Assembly (NCBI GenBank): GCA_023375785.1
Contig: SZWC01000550.1
Span: forward strand, 40,791 to 104,790
DNA from: Penium margaritaceum
Lineage: Eukaryota > Streptophyta > Zygnematophyceae > Desmidiales > Peniaceae
Reading direction: 5' to 3'
Length of the DNA stretch: 64,000 nucleotides
Of the stretch, positions 11,987 through 24,734 are shown in pieces; position 1 is the stretch's first letter, and each line of letters starts with the position of its first letter. The notes under the pieces were generated by a model. It was given only the letters and a program-made list of their open reading frames with translations, did no database searches and was not told the DNA's origin. A program made the translations under genes and the position numbers.

Positions 11987-12347
11987 AGAGCATCACACTT
12001 TGGCACTAGAGCATCACACTTTGGCACTAGAGCATCACACTTTGGCACTAGAGCATCACACTTTGGCACTAGAGCATCACACTTTGGCACTAGAGCATCA
12101 CACTTTGGCACTAGAGCATCACACTTTGGCACTAGAGCATCACACTTTGGCACTAGAGCATCACACTTTGGCACTAGAGCATCACACTTTGGCACTAGAG
12201 CATCACACTTTGGCACTAGAGCATCACACTTTGGCACTAGAGCATCACACTTTGGCACTAGAGCATCACACTTTGGCACTAGAGCATCACACTTTGGCAC
12301 TAGAGCATCACACTTTGGCACTAGAGCATCACACTTTGGCACTAGAG
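11987..12347. repeat. Homogeneous 21-bp monomer run, about 17 copies
   Basis: About 17 identical monomers of the GCATCACACTTTGGC-ACTAGA type follow one another with no visible change, in contrast to the diverged C monomers around them. The run occupies the same position relative to its upstream marker as the 84-bp array does in the paralogous block 1.8 kb to the left. Confidence 0.92.
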
Positions 12348-15142
12348 CTCCACACTTTGGCACTATAGCGTCACACTTTGGCACTAGAGCTCCACACTTT
12401 GACACTAGATCTTCACACTTTGGCACTGTAGCGTCACACTCTGGCACTATAGCGTCACACTTTGGCACTAGAGCTTCACACGTTGGCACAAGAGCGTCAC
12501 ATTTTGGCACTAGAGCGTCACACTTTGGCACTAGAGAATCACAATTTGGCACTAGAGCTTCACACTTTGGCACTAAAGCATCACACTTTGGTCCTAGAGC
12601 TTCACACTTTGGCACTAGTGCATCACAATTTGGCACTAGAGCGTCACACTATGGAACTAGAGTGACACACTTTGACACTAGAGCATCACACTTTGGCACT
12701 AGAGCGTCACACCTTGGCACTGGAGCGTCATACTTTGGCACTAGAGCTCCACACTTTGGCACTAGAGCGACACACTTTGGCACTAGAGCGTCACACTTTG
12801 GCAATAGAGCGTCACACTTTGGCACTAGAGCTCCAGACTTTGGCACTTGAGCGTCACACTTTGGCACTAGAGTGTCACACGTTGGCACTAGACCGTCAGA
12901 ATTTGGTACTAGATCTCCACACTTTGGCACTAGAGCGTCGCATTTGGCACTAGAGCGTCACACTTTGGCAGTAGAGATTCACACTTTGGCACTAGAGTTC
13001 CACACTTTGGCACTAGAGCATCACACTCTGGCACTAAAGCGTCACACATTGGCACTAGAGCTTCACACTTTGGCACTAGAGCGTCACACTTTGGCACAAG
13101 AGCGTCACGCTTTGGCCCTATAGTATCACACTTTGGCACAAGAGCTTCATACTTTGGCACTAAAGCATCATACTTTGGTACTAGAGCTTATCTTTGGCCC
13201 TTGAGCATCACACTTTGGCACTAGAGCGTCACACTATGGAACTAGAGTGACACACTTTGGCACTAGAGCGTCACACATTGGCACTAGAGCGTCACACTTT
13301 GTCACTAGAGCATCACACTTTGGCACTAGAGCTCCACACTTTGGCACTAGAGCATCACACTTTGGCACTAGCGCGTCACACTTTGGCACTAGAGCATCAC
13401 ACTTTGGCACTAGAGCTCCACACATTGGCACTAGAGCGTCACACTTTGGCACTAGAGCGTCACACTTTGGCACTAGAGCGTCACACTTTGGAACTATAGC
13501 TCCACACTTTGGCACTGGAGCGTCACACTCTAGCACTAGAGCATCACACTTTGGCACTAGAGCGTCACACTTTGGCACTAGAGCTTCACACTTTGGCACT
13601 GGAGCGTCACATTCTGGCACTAGAGGGTCACACTTTGACACTGGAGCGTCACACTTTGGAACTATAGCTCCACACTTTGGCACTAGAGCGTCAAACTTTG
13701 GCACTATAACGTCACACTTTGGTACTATAGCGTCACACGTTGGCAATAGAGCATCACACTTTGGCACTAGAGCTTCACACTCTGGCACTAAAGCGTCACA
13801 CGTTGGTACTAGAGCTTCAAACTTTGGCACTAGAGCATCACAGTTTGGCACTAGAGCGTCACACTATGGAACTAGAGCGACACACTTTGGCACTAGAGCG
13901 TCACACTTTGGCACTAGAGCGTCACACTTTGGCACTAGAGCGTCACACTTTGGAAGTAGAGCTTCACACTTTGGCAGTAGAGCTTCACACTTTGGCACTA
14001 GAGCGTCACACTCTGGCCCTAGAGCGTCCCACGTTGGCACTAGAGTTTCACACTTTTGCACTAGAGTGTCATACTTTGGCACTAGAGCGTCACACTTTGG
14101 CACTAGAGCATAAACCTTTGGCCCCAGAGCTTCACACTTTGGCACTATAGCATCACACTTTGGTACTAGAGCTTCACTTTGGCGCTAGAGCATAACACTT
14201 TGGCACTAGAGCGTCACACTATGGAACTAGAGCGACACAATTTGGCACTAGAGCAACACACTTTGGCACTATAGTGACAGACTTTGGCACTAGAGCATCA
14301 CACTTTGGCACTAAAGCTCCACACTTTGGCACTAGAGTGTCACACTTTGGCACTAGAGCATCACACTTTGGCACTAGAGCGTCATACTTTGGAACTAGAG
14401 CTCCACACTTTGGCACTAGAGCGTCACACTTTGGCACTAGAGTGTCATACTTTCACACTAGAGAATCACACTTTGGTACTAGAGCTCCACACTTTGGCAC
14501 TAGAGTGTCACACTCTGGCACTAGAGCGTCACACTTTGGCACTAGAGCGTCACACTTTGGCACTAGAGCGTCACACTTTGGCTGTAGAGGTTCACACGTT
14601 GGCAATAGAGCATCACACTTTGGCACTAGAGCGTCATACTCTGGCACTAGAGCGTCACACTTTGACACTAGAGCTTCACACCTTGGCACTAGAGCGTCAC
14701 ACTTTGGCACTAGAGCATCACACTTTGGCACTAGAGCATCACACTTTGGCACTAGAGCATCACACTATGGAACTATAGCGACAGCCTTTGGCACTAGACC
14801 GTCACACATTGGCACTAGAGCGTCACACTTTGGCACTAGAGCGGTAAACTTCGGCACTAGAGCGTCACACTTTGGCACTAGTCTGTCACACTTTGGCACA
14901 AGAGTGTCACACTTTGGCACTAGAGCATCACACTTTGGTACTAGAGCGTCACACTTTGGCACTATAGCATCACAGTTTGGCACTAAAGCATCACACTTTG
15001 GCACTAGAGCTCCACACTTTGGCACTAGAGCTTCACACTTTGGCACTAGAGCATCACTTTGGCACTAGAGCGTCACACTTTTGCACTAGAGCTTCACACT
15101 TTGGCACTAGAGCGTCATACTTTGGCACTATAGCATCACACT

Positions 15143-16330
15143 TTGGCACTAGAGGGTCACACTTTGGCCTTAGAGCGTCAAACTTTGGCACTAGAGCTTC
15201 ACACTTTGGCACTAGAGCATCACACTTTGGCACTAGAGCTTCACACTTTGGCACTAGAGCGTCACACTTTGGCACTAGAGCTTCACACATCGGCACTAGA
15301 GTATCACACTTTGGCACTAGATCGTCAGAATTTGGCACTAGAGCATCACACTTTGGCACTAGAGCGTCACATGTTTGCACTAGAGAGTCACACATTGGCA
15401 CTAGAGCGTCACACGTTGGAACCATAGCTTCACACTTTGGCACTAGAGCATCACACTTTGGCACTACAGCGTCACACTTTGGCACTAGAGCTTCACACTT
15501 TGGCACTAGAGCGTCACACATTGGCACTATAGTGTCACACTTTGGCCTCAAAGCGTCACATGTTGGCACTAGAGCTTCACACTTTGGCACTAGAGCATCA
15601 CATGTTTGCACTAGAGCTTCACACTTTGGCACTAGAGCGTCACACTTTGGCACTAGAGCTTCACACATCGGAACTAGACCATCACACTTTGCTACTAGAT
15701 CGTGACACTTTGGCACTAGAGCATCAGAATTTCGCACTAGAGCGTCACTCTTTGGCACTATATCTTCAAACATTGGAACTAGAGCGTCATACTTTGGCAC
15801 TAGAGCGTCACACTTTGGCACTAGAGCGTCACACTTTGGAACTAGAATGTCACACTATGGCACTAGAGCGGCACACTTTGGCACTAGAGCTTCACACTTT
15901 GTCACTAGAGCTTCACACTTTGGCACTAGAGCGTCACACGTAGGCACTAGAGCTGCACACTTTGGCACTAGAGCGTCACACTTTGGAACTAGAATGTCAC
16001 ACTATGGCACTAGAGCGGCACACTTTGGCACTAGAGCTTCACACTTTGTCACTAGAGCTTCACACTTTGGCACTAGAGCGTCACACGTAGGCACTAGAGC
16101 TGCACAGTTTGGCACTAGAGCGTCACACTTTGGAACTAGAGTATCAAACTTTGGCACTAGAGCGTCACACTTTGGCACTAGAGCGTCACACTTTGGCACT
16201 AGAGCGTCACACTTTGGCACAAGAGCTTGACACATTGGCACTAGAGCGTCACAATTGGGCACTAGAGTGTCACACTTTGGCACTAGAGCATCACACTTTG
16301 GCACCAGAGCGTCACACTTTGTCACTATAG
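15143..16330. repeat. Long-range block of array C, copy 1 (2.8-kb spacing)
   Basis: An ordered series of variant monomers (CACACATCGGCACTAGAG at 15284, then a GATCGTCAGAATTTGG variant, GTCACATGTTTGCAC, AGAGAGTCACACATTGG, later ACTAGAATGTCACACTATGG and GTCACACGTAGGCAC) recurs at about 17980-19000 with an offset of 2835-2836 bp (135 monomers), and more loosely at about 19640-20750. Order is kept although individual bases differ, so these are old segmental duplications inside the satellite. Confidence 0.75.
15841..16134. repeat. 147-bp (7-mer) tandem pair in array C
   Basis: A seven-monomer unit starting ACTAGAATGTCACACTATGG occurs at 15841-15987 and again at 15988-16134. I see a single difference between the copies (CACTTTGG versus CAGTTTGG near the end). 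The unit equals 7 x 21 bp. Confidence 0.9.
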
Positions 16331-16936
16331 CTTAATGCTTTGGCACTAGAGCATCACACTTTGCCACTAGAGCACCACAAATTGGCACTAGAGCGTCACA
16401 GTTTGGCACTAGAGCTTCACATTTTGGCACTAGAGTGTCATACTTTGGCACTATAGCGTCACACTTTGGCACTACTACGTCACATTTTGGCACTAGATCA
16501 TCACACTTTGGCACAAGAGCGTCACTCTTTGACACTAGAGCTTCCCACTTTGGCATTAGAGCGTCACATTGTTGCACCAGAGCCTCAAACCTTGGCACTA
16601 GAGCCACAAACGTTGGCACTAGAGCGTCACACTTTGGCACTATAGCGTCACACTTTGGCACTAGAGCGTCACACATCGGCACCAGAGCATCACACTTTGC
16701 CACTAGAGCGTCATACTTTGGCACTAGAGCGTCACACTTTGGCACTAGAGTGTCACACTTTTGCACTAGAGCGTCACACTTTGGCATGAGAGCGTTACAC
16801 TTTGGCACAAGAGCGTCACACTTTGGCACTGTAGCATAACACTTTGGCACTAGGGCCCCACACTTTGGCACTAGAGCGTCACACTTTGGCACTAGAGCGT
16901 AACACGTTGGCACTGGAGCATCACACATTGGCACTA

Positions 16937-17251
16937 GAGCTCCACACTTTGGCACTAGAGCGTCACACTTTGGCAGTAGAGCTTTACACTTTGGCACTAT
17001 AGCTTTACATTTTGGCACTAGAGCATCACACTTTGGCACTAGAGCTCCACACTTTGGCACTAGAGCGTCACACTTTGGCAGTAGAGCGTCACACTTTGGC
17101 ACTAGAGCCTCGCAATTTGGCCCTAGAGCGTCACACTTTGGCACTAGAGCTCCACACTTTGGCACTAGAGCGTCACACTTTGGCAGTAGAGCGTCACACT
17201 TTGGCACTAGAGCCTCGCAATTTGGCCCTAGAGCGTCACACTTTGGCACTA
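16937..17251. repeat. 105-bp (5-mer) repeat in array C, two full copies plus one degenerate
   Basis: Units starting GAGCTCCACACTTTGGC begin at 16937, 17042 and 17147, 105 bp apart. The last two share the rare GCAGTAGAGCG, GAGCCTCGCAATTTGG and CCCTAGAGCG variants and look identical. The first matches only in its opening monomers. Confidence 0.88.
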
Positions 17252-17979
17252 GAGTGTCACACTTTGGCACTAGAGCTTCACACTTTGGCACTAGAGCGTC
17301 ACACTTTCGAACTAGAGTGTCAGACTATGGCACTAGAGTGTCACACTTTGGCTTTAAAGCGTCACACTTTGGCACTAGAGTGCCACACTTTGGCACTAGA
17401 GCTTGATACTTTGGCACTAGAGCATCACACTTTGGCACTAGAGCGTCACACTTTGGCACTAGAGTTGCACACATTGGCACTTGCGCGACACACTTTGGCA
17501 CCAGAGCTTCACACTTTGGCACTAGAGCTTCACACTTTGGCACTAGAGTGTCACACTTTGGCACTAGAGCTGCACACTTTGGCACTATAGTGTCACACTT
17601 TGGCACTAGAGCGTCACACTTGGGCACTAGAGTGTCACACTTTGGCACTAGAGTATCACACTTTGGCACTAGAGCGTCACACTTTGGCACTAGAGCGTCA
17701 CACTTTGGCACTAGACCTTCACACTTTGGCACTAGAGCTGCACACGTTGGCACTAGAGCGTCACAATTTGGCACTAGAGTATCACACTTTGGCACTAGAG
17801 CATCACACTTGGACACTAGAGCATCACACATTGGCACTAGAGCTTCACACTCTGGCACTAGAGCTTCACACTTTGGCACTAGAGCGTCACACCGTGACAC
17901 TAGAGCTTCAGACTTTGGCACTAGAGCATCACACTTTGACAATAGAACGTCACACTTTGGCACTAGAGCATCACACTTT

Positions 17980-19050
17980 GACAATAGAACGTCACACTTT
18001 GGCACTAGAGCGTCACAGTTTGGCACTAGAGCATCACACTTTGGCACTAGAGCGTCACACTTTGGCACTGGAGCTTCACACTTTGGCACTAGAGCGTCAC
18101 ACTTTGGCACTAGAGCTTCACACATCGGCACTAGAGTATCACACTTTGGAACTAGATCGTCAAAATTTGGCACTAGAGCATCACACTTTGGCACTAGAGC
18201 GTCACATGTTTGCACTGGAGAGTCACATATTGGCACTATAGCGTATCACTTTGGCACCAGAGTTTCACACTTTGGCACTAGAGCATCACACTCCGGCACT
18301 AGAGCGTCACACTTTGGCACTAGAGCTTCACACTTTGGCACTAGAGCGTCACACATTGGCACTATAGCGTCACACTTTGGCCTCAGAGCGTCACATGTTG
18401 GCACTAGAGCTTCACACTTTGGCACTAGAGCATCACCGGTTTGAACTAGAGCTTCACACTTTGGCACTAGAGCGTCACACTTTGGCACTAGAGCTTCACA
18501 CATCGGCACTATGGCATCACACTTTGCTACTAGATCGTCATACTTTGGCACTAGAGCATCAGTATATCGCACTAGAGCGTCACACTTTGGCACTATATCT
18601 TAAAACATTGGAACTAGAGCATCATACATTGGCACTAGAGTGTCACACTTTGGCAGTAGAGCGTCACACTTTGGCACTAGAATGTCACACTGTGGCACTG
18701 GAGAAGCACACTTTGGCACCAGAGATTCACACTTTGTCACTAGAGCTTCACACTTTGGCACTAAAGCGTCACACATAGGCACTAGAGCTGCACACTTTGG
18801 CACTAGAGCGTCACACTTTGGCACTAGAGTATCACACTTTGGAACTAGAGCGTCACACTTTGGCACTAGAGCATCACACTTTGGCACTAGAGCTTCACAC
18901 TTTGGCACTAGAGCTTGACATTTTGGCACTAGAGCTTCACACATTGGCACTAGAGCGGCACACTGTGGCACTATAGGTTCACACTTTGGCACTAGAGCGT
19001 CACACTTTGGCACTAGAGCATCACGGTTTGGCACTAGAGCTTCACATTTT
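17980..19050. repeat. Long-range block of array C, copy 2
   Basis: This is the counterpart of the block at 15143-16330: CACACATCGGCACTAGAG at 18119, GTCACATGTTTGCAC near 18203, ACTAGAATGTCACACTGTGG at 18677 and GTCACACATAGGCAC near 18768. Distances to the corresponding points of copy 1 are 2835-2836 bp. The 147-bp local doubling of copy 1 is absent here, so that doubling arose after the duplication. Confidence 0.72.
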
Positions 19051-19639
19051 GGCACTAGAGCGTCATACTTTGGCACTAGAGCGTCACACTTTCGCACTAC
19101 TGCGTCACACTTTCGCACAAGAGCGTCACATTTTGACACTAGAGCTTCACACTTTGGCATTAGAGTGTCACACTTTGGCACTAGAGCGTCACACTGTGAC
19201 ACTAGAGCTTCTGACTTTGGCACTAGAGCGTCACACTTTGGCCATAGAGCATCACACTTTGGCACTAGAGCGTCACAGTTTGGCTCTAGAGCATCACACT
19301 TTGGTACTAGAGCCTCACACTTCGGCCCTAGAGCGTCTCACTTCGGTACTAGACCATCACACTTTACCACTAGAGCGTCACACTTTGGAACTAGAGCTTC
19401 ACACTTTGGCACTAGAGTGTCACACTTCGGCTATAGAGCGTCACACTTTGACACTAGAGCGTCACACTTCTGCACTAGAGAATCACACTTTGACACTAGA
19501 GAGTCACACTTTGGCACTAGAGCTTCACACATTGGCACTAAAGCGTCACTCTGGCACTAGAGCGTCACACTTTTGCACTAGATCTTCACACTTGGGCACT
19601 AGAGCGTCACACTATGGCACTATAGCATCACACTTTGGC

Positions 19640-20750
19640 ACTCGAGCGTCACACTTTGGCCTTAGAGCGTCACACTTTGGCACTAGAGCTTCACACTTTG
19701 GCACTAGAGCGTCACACTTTGGCACTAGAGCTTCACACTTTGGCACTAGAGCGTCACACTTTGGCACTTTAGCTTCACACATCTGCACTAGAGTATCACA
19801 CTTTGGCACTAGAGAGTCAGAATTTGGCACTAGAGCATCAGACTTTGGCACTAGAGCGTCACACATTTGCACTAGAGAGTCACATTTTGGAACTAGAGCG
19901 TCACACTTTGGCACTAGAGCTTCACACTTTGGCACTAGAGCGTCCACTTTGGCACTAGAGCATCACACTTTGGCACTAGAGCGTCACACTTTGGCCTTAG
20001 AGCGTCACACGTTGGCACTAGAGCTTCACACTTTGGCACTAGAGCGTCCACTTTGGCACTAGAGCATCACACTTTGGCACTAGAGCTTCACAAATTGGCA
20101 CAAGAGCGTCACACATTGGCACTAGAGCGTCACACATTGGCACTAGAGCGTCACACTTTGGCCTTAGAGCGTCACATGTTGGCACTAGAGCTTCACACTT
20201 TGGCACTAGAGCATCACACGTTTGCACTAAAGCTTCACACTTTGGCACTAGAGCGTCACACTTTGGCACTAGAGCTTCACACATCGGCACTAGAGCATCA
20301 CACTTTGCTACTAGATCGTCACACTTTGGCACTAGAGTGTCAGCATTTTGCACTATAGCATCAGACTTTGGCGCTATAGCTTCAAAATTTGGAACTAGAG
20401 CTTCATACTTTGGCACTAGAGCGTCACACTTTGGCACTAGAGCGTCACAATTTGGATCTAGAGTATCATACTTTGGCACTAGAGCGGCACACTTTGGAAA
20501 CAAAGCTTCACACTTTGTCACTAGAGCTTCACACTTTGGCACTAGAGCGTCACATTTTGGCACTAAAGCTGCACACTTTGGCACTAGAGCATCACACTTT
20601 GGCACTACAGTATCACACTCTGGCACTAGAGCTTTACACTTTGGCACTAGAGCGTCACACTTTGGCACTAGAGCTTCACACTTTGGCACTAGAGCTTTAT
20701 ACTTTGGCACTAGAGATTCACACTTTGGCACTAGAGCGTCACACTGTGGC
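19640..20750. repeat. Long-range block of array C, copy 3 (divergent)
   Basis: The same order of markers as the two blocks upstream, but more changed: CACACATCTGCACTAGAG at 19776, AGAGAGTCAGAATTTGG, GTCACACATTTGCAC, and later AAACAAAGCTTCACAC followed by TTTGTCACTAGAGC. The distance from copy 2 is about 1657 bp, not a multiple of 21, because short monomers intervene. Confidence 0.6.
19922..20146. repeat. 104-bp tandem duplication marked by a 20-bp monomer
   Basis: The shortened monomer GCGTCCACTTTGGC-ACTAGA (20 bp) occurs at 19940 and 20044, followed each time by the same GCATCAC, GGCCTTAGAGCG, CACGTTGG and GCTTCAC monomers. One 20-bp plus four 21-bp monomers give the 104-bp unit. Confidence 0.85.
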
Positions 20751-23485
20751 ACTATAGTTTCACACCTTGGCACTAGAGCGTCATACTTTTGCACTAGAGC
20801 GTCACACTTTGGCACTAGAGCATCACAGTTTGGCACTAGAGCTTCACACTTTGGCACTAGAGCATCACACTTTGACAGTAGAGCTTCACACTTTGGCATT
20901 AGAATGTCACACTTTGGCACCAGAGCTTCACACTTTGGCACTAGAGCGTCATACTTTGGCACTAGAGCTTCACACTTTGGCACTACAGCGTCACACTTTG
21001 GCACTAGAGCATCAAACTTTGGCACTAGAGCGTCACACTTTTGCACTAGAGCTTTACACTTTGGCACTAGAGATTCACACTTTGGCACTAGAGTGTCACA
21101 CTTTGGCACAAGAGCGTCACACTTTTGTTCTAGAGCGTCACACTTTGGCACTAGAGCGTCACACTTTGGCACTAGAGCGTCACACTTTGGCACTAGAGCG
21201 TCACACTTTGGCAGTAGAGCTTCACACTTTGGCACTAGAGCGTCACACTTTGTCACTAGAGTGCCAAACTCTGGCACTAGACCATCACACTTTGGCACTA
21301 GAGCGTCACACTTCGGCACTAGAGCGTCACACTTTGGCACTAGAGCTTTACACTTTGGCACTAGAGCGTCACACTTTGGCAGTAGAGCCTCACACTTTGG
21401 CACTAGAGCGTCACACTTTGGCACTAGAGCGTCACACTTTGGCACTAGAGAGTCACACTTTGGCACTAGAGCGTCACACTTTGGCACTAGAGCATCACAC
21501 TTTGGTTCTAGAGTGTCACAATTTGGCACTAGAGTATCATACTTTGGCACTAGAGCGTCACACTTTGGCACTAGAGTATCACACCTTGGCACTAGAGCAT
21601 CACACTTTGGCACTAGAGCATCACACTTTGGCACTAGAGCGTCACACTTTGGCACTAGAGGTTCACACTTTGGTACTAGAGCGCCACACTTTGGCACTAG
21701 AGCGCCACACGTTGGCACTAGAGCATCACACTTTGGCACTAAAGAGTCACACTTCAGCACTAGAGCGTCACACTTTGGCACTATAGCGTCACACTTTGGC
21801 ACTAGATTGTCATGCTTTGGTACTAGAGCGTCATACCTCGGCACTAGAGCGTCACACTTTGGCATTTAAGCATCACACTTTGGCACTAGAGCGTCACTCT
21901 TTGGCACTAGAGCGTCACACTTTGGCACTAGAGCGTCACACTTTGGCACTAGAGCGTCACACTTTGGTACTACAGCGTCACACTTTGGCACTACAGCGTC
22001 ACACTTTGGCACTACAGCTTCATACTTTGGCACGAGAGCGTCACAATCTGGCACTAAAGCGTCACACTACGGCACTAGAGCGTCATAATTTGGCACTAGA
22101 GCGTCACACTTTGGCACTAGAGTGTCAGACTTCGGCACTATATTGTCACACTTCGGCACTAGAGCATCACACTTTGGCACTATAGCGTCACGCTTTGGCA
22201 CTACAGCTTCACACTTTGGCACTAGAGGGTCACACTTTGGCACTAGAGCATCACACTTTGGCACTAGAGCTTCACACTTTGGCACTAGAGCGTCACACTT
22301 TCGCACTTGAGCATCACACTTTGGCACTAGAGCTTTACACTTTGGCACTAGAGCGTCACACTTTGACACTAGAGCGTCACGCTTTGGCACTAGAGCGTCA
22401 CAATTTTGGCACTAGGGCGTCATACTTTGGCACTAGTGCTTCACACTTTGGCACTAGAGCGTCACACTTTGGCACTAGAGCTTCACACTTCGGCACTAAC
22501 GCGTCACACTTTGGCACCAGAGCGTCGCATTTGGGCACTAGAGCTTCACACTTTGGCACTGGAGTGTCACTTTGGCACTATAGCGTCACACTTTGGCACT
22601 AGAGCGTCACACATTTGCACTAGAGCGTCAGACTTTTGTACTCGAGCGTCAGACGTTTGTACTATAGCGTCACACTTTGGCACTAGAGCGTCACACTTCG
22701 ATACTAGAGTGTCCCAGTTTGGCGCTACAGCGTCACACTTTATTCACTAGAACGTCACACTTTGGCACTAGAGCATCACACTTTGTCACTAGAGTGCGAA
22801 ACTTTGGCACTAGAGCATCACACTTCAGCACTAGAGCGTCACACTTCGGCACTATAGCGTCACACTTCGGTACTAGAGTGTCACACTTTGGCACTAGAGC
22901 GTCACCCTTTGGCACTAGAGCATCACGCTTTGGTACTAGAGCATCACACTTTGGCACTAGAGTATCATACTTTGGCACTAGAGCGTCACACTTTGGCACT
23001 AGAGTGTCACACTTTGGCACTAGAGTGTCACATTTTGGCACTATAGCATCATACTTTGGCACTAGAGCGTCACACGTCGGCACTTTAGCTTCACACTTTG
23101 GTACCAGAGCGTCACACCTTGGCACTAGAGCGCCACACTTTGGCACTAGAGCGTAGGACTTCGCCACTAGAGAGTCACACTTTAGTACTAGAGTGTCACA
23201 CTTTGGCACTAGGGCGTCACACTTTGGCACTAGAGCGTCACGCTTTGGCACTAGAGCATCATACCTTGGCAGTAGAGCATCACACTTTGGCACTAAAGCA
23301 TCACACTTAGGCACTAGAGCGTCACACTTTGGCACTAGAGAGTCACACTTTGGAACTAGAGCGTCACACTTTGGCACTAGAGCGTCACACTTTGGCACTA
23401 CAGCGTCACACTTTGGCACTACAGTGTCACACTCTGGCACTAGAGCATCATACTTTGGTACTAGAGCGTCACGCTTTGGCACTAG

Positions 23486-23490
23486 TGTGT
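23486..23490. repeat. Target-site duplication, left
   Basis: TGTGT directly precedes the left LTR. The matching AGTGT follows the right LTR, so 4 of 5 bases agree. Joining GGCACTAG (left flank) with AGTGTCACAACTTGG (right flank) recreates a normal C monomer, which supports a 5-bp duplication of AGTGT. Confidence 0.8.
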
Positions 23491-24116
23491 TGTCAGAAGA
23501 ATGCAGGCATGAGGACAGCAGCAGCAGAAGAAGACAGAAACACCGGGAAATGCAAGTGTACGTCAGCAGAGTGACGTAAGCCAGAGCGGTCCTGAGGAGT
23601 TAGTCGTGGAGGTTGATAGAGGCTGAGACGTGAGGTAGTCAAGGTAGACAAGTTGATGTGAGATAGTGCTAGCGAGATGAGTGATGGTTGGAGGAGTAAG
23701 AGAGTTAAGCGAAGGAGCAAGAGTGACGGAGCGAAGAGCTGAGAGAGGCTGGCGAAGACAGGGAATGCGAGGAGCGAGCAGAGCGAAGACACGGCGGCAA
23801 AGCCGCGGAACCAAAGGGGAACAGGATGGGTAGAACTGTTCTGGTTAGTTGCGGAGGGAATGAACATCCTCCATATGTACTACAGAACAGGAAGAATAGG
23901 AAACATAGATAACGGCTTCTTCTGTACTAGCCAGACGTGCTTGCGGTGATTCCGCTTATTAGGGGATGTGTCGGTAGGAAGGCCGTTGGTCGGTTGAGGA
24001 CCGTTAACGGCTAGTGTGTGATGACCGAGGTGGTTCTGGCCGGAGTTGAACCATTGTTGAGGGCTCGGAGTATCCGAGGGGTAAGATATACCTTGTCGGA
24101 GTCATATTTTCTGACA
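23491..24116 (-). repeat. 3' LTR of the retrotransposon (left on plus strand)
   Basis: 626 bp, starting TGTCAGAAGAATGCAGG and ending CATATTTTCTGACA. It matches 26554-27179 over its full length at about 93%. Positions of the polypurine tract and primer site make this the downstream (3') LTR. Short open frames in it, on the minus strand and at the left edge, are also present in the other LTR and are not taken as genes. Confidence 0.93.
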
Positions 24117-24137
24117 GCCCCCCTGAGTCCGACAAGG
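24091..24137. repeat. Inverted repeat spanning the interior/LTR junction
   Basis: CCTTGTCGGAGTCA at 24091-24104 and TGAGTCCGACAAGG at 24124-24137 are reverse complements at 13 of 14 positions, with a 19-base loop holding the LTR end and the polypurine tract. The left arm is also present in the other LTR, but its partner is not, so the potential hairpin exists only at this junction. Confidence 0.85.
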
Positions 24138-24140
24138 TGG
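24117..24140 (-). other. Polypurine tract next to the 3' LTR
   Basis: On the minus strand the sequence abutting the 3' LTR is ACTCAGGGGGGC, a purine-rich run ending at the LTR boundary, as expected for plus-strand priming in LTR retrotransposons. On the plus strand it reads GCCCCCCTGAGT. Confidence 0.75.
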
Positions 24141-24734
24141 AGAGTCTTGATTGCCTTTTATAGAGCAATGATGCCCTGGTGACGTTGTCTCGTGGGGGGT
24201 GTTTCCACTCGATGGAGGGATCTGACGATCTCGTTGCAGAGATTTGGATTCCACGTTGATGCTACCAGAGTGTGCCAAATGGCTGCCACTGGGGATACTT
24301 CATTGATGATTCTGTGGTAGACATGATGGGTAGTATGGCGAAGGCATTTCTTGATAGCTCGGAGGGTCGTTGTGTGAGCCCTTGGAGGACTTCCAGGATT
24401 GTCGTAAACTCCTTCTAAAAAGGGGAGAGTTGATACTCATGGAGAAATGACTGTTTTGTGTGGATGCGTATGCCACCATACCAGTCGTGGATGTTTTCTC
24501 CGAACTGATCGAGCTTTGGGATGTGTGTCCACTCGAGGGCACAAACAGCCACATTGATGTGGCAAGTTGTGAGTGGAGGTTTGTGTTTGAGGAGGGGAGA
24601 AGGTTGAACATCTGTGTGACTTCGGCGCGGTGCGAGTCTTGTCGAGAGGGTGCAGCAAGTGATGCCCTCAAGAAGGTTATTTGTCCCAGGTGGAAACCGA
24701 TGCGGGGGAATGAGGAGGCGGCTGATGACTGAGT

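Larger units (their letters stand above)
8101..15050. repeat. Satellite family C, left segment: 21-bp monomers
   Basis: The monomer core is TTTGGCACTAGAGCG followed by TCACAC, 21 bp. It starts after a junction (CACCACTCAACTAATTTGG, 8089-8107) where the register jumps by 9 bp relative to array B. Copies differ at a few hot positions: GCG, GCA, GCT or GTG before TCACAC, and GGCACT versus GGTACT, GGAACT or GGCAAT. This segment is marked by a recurring variant with CACTATGGAACTAGAG followed by CGACACAC at about 8161, 9329, 10131, 11933, 12651, 13231, 13863, 14218 and 14764, which I do not see further right. The spacings are irregular, so it is a scattered marker rather than a strict higher-order unit. 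Confidence 0.93.
15051..23485. repeat. Satellite family C, middle segment
   Basis: About 400 diverged 21-bp monomers. Small indels shift the register (for example GCGTCCACTTTGG, a 20-bp monomer, at 19941 and 20045). The segment carries a long-range repeated block seen three times and several local duplications, listed separately. It ends at the target duplication of the LTR element. I see nothing other than satellite in it. Confidence 0.92.

Noticed and set aside
1747-12347. CRISPR arrays
   Set aside because: Units are contiguous with no unique spacers between constant repeats, and the context is eukaryotic.
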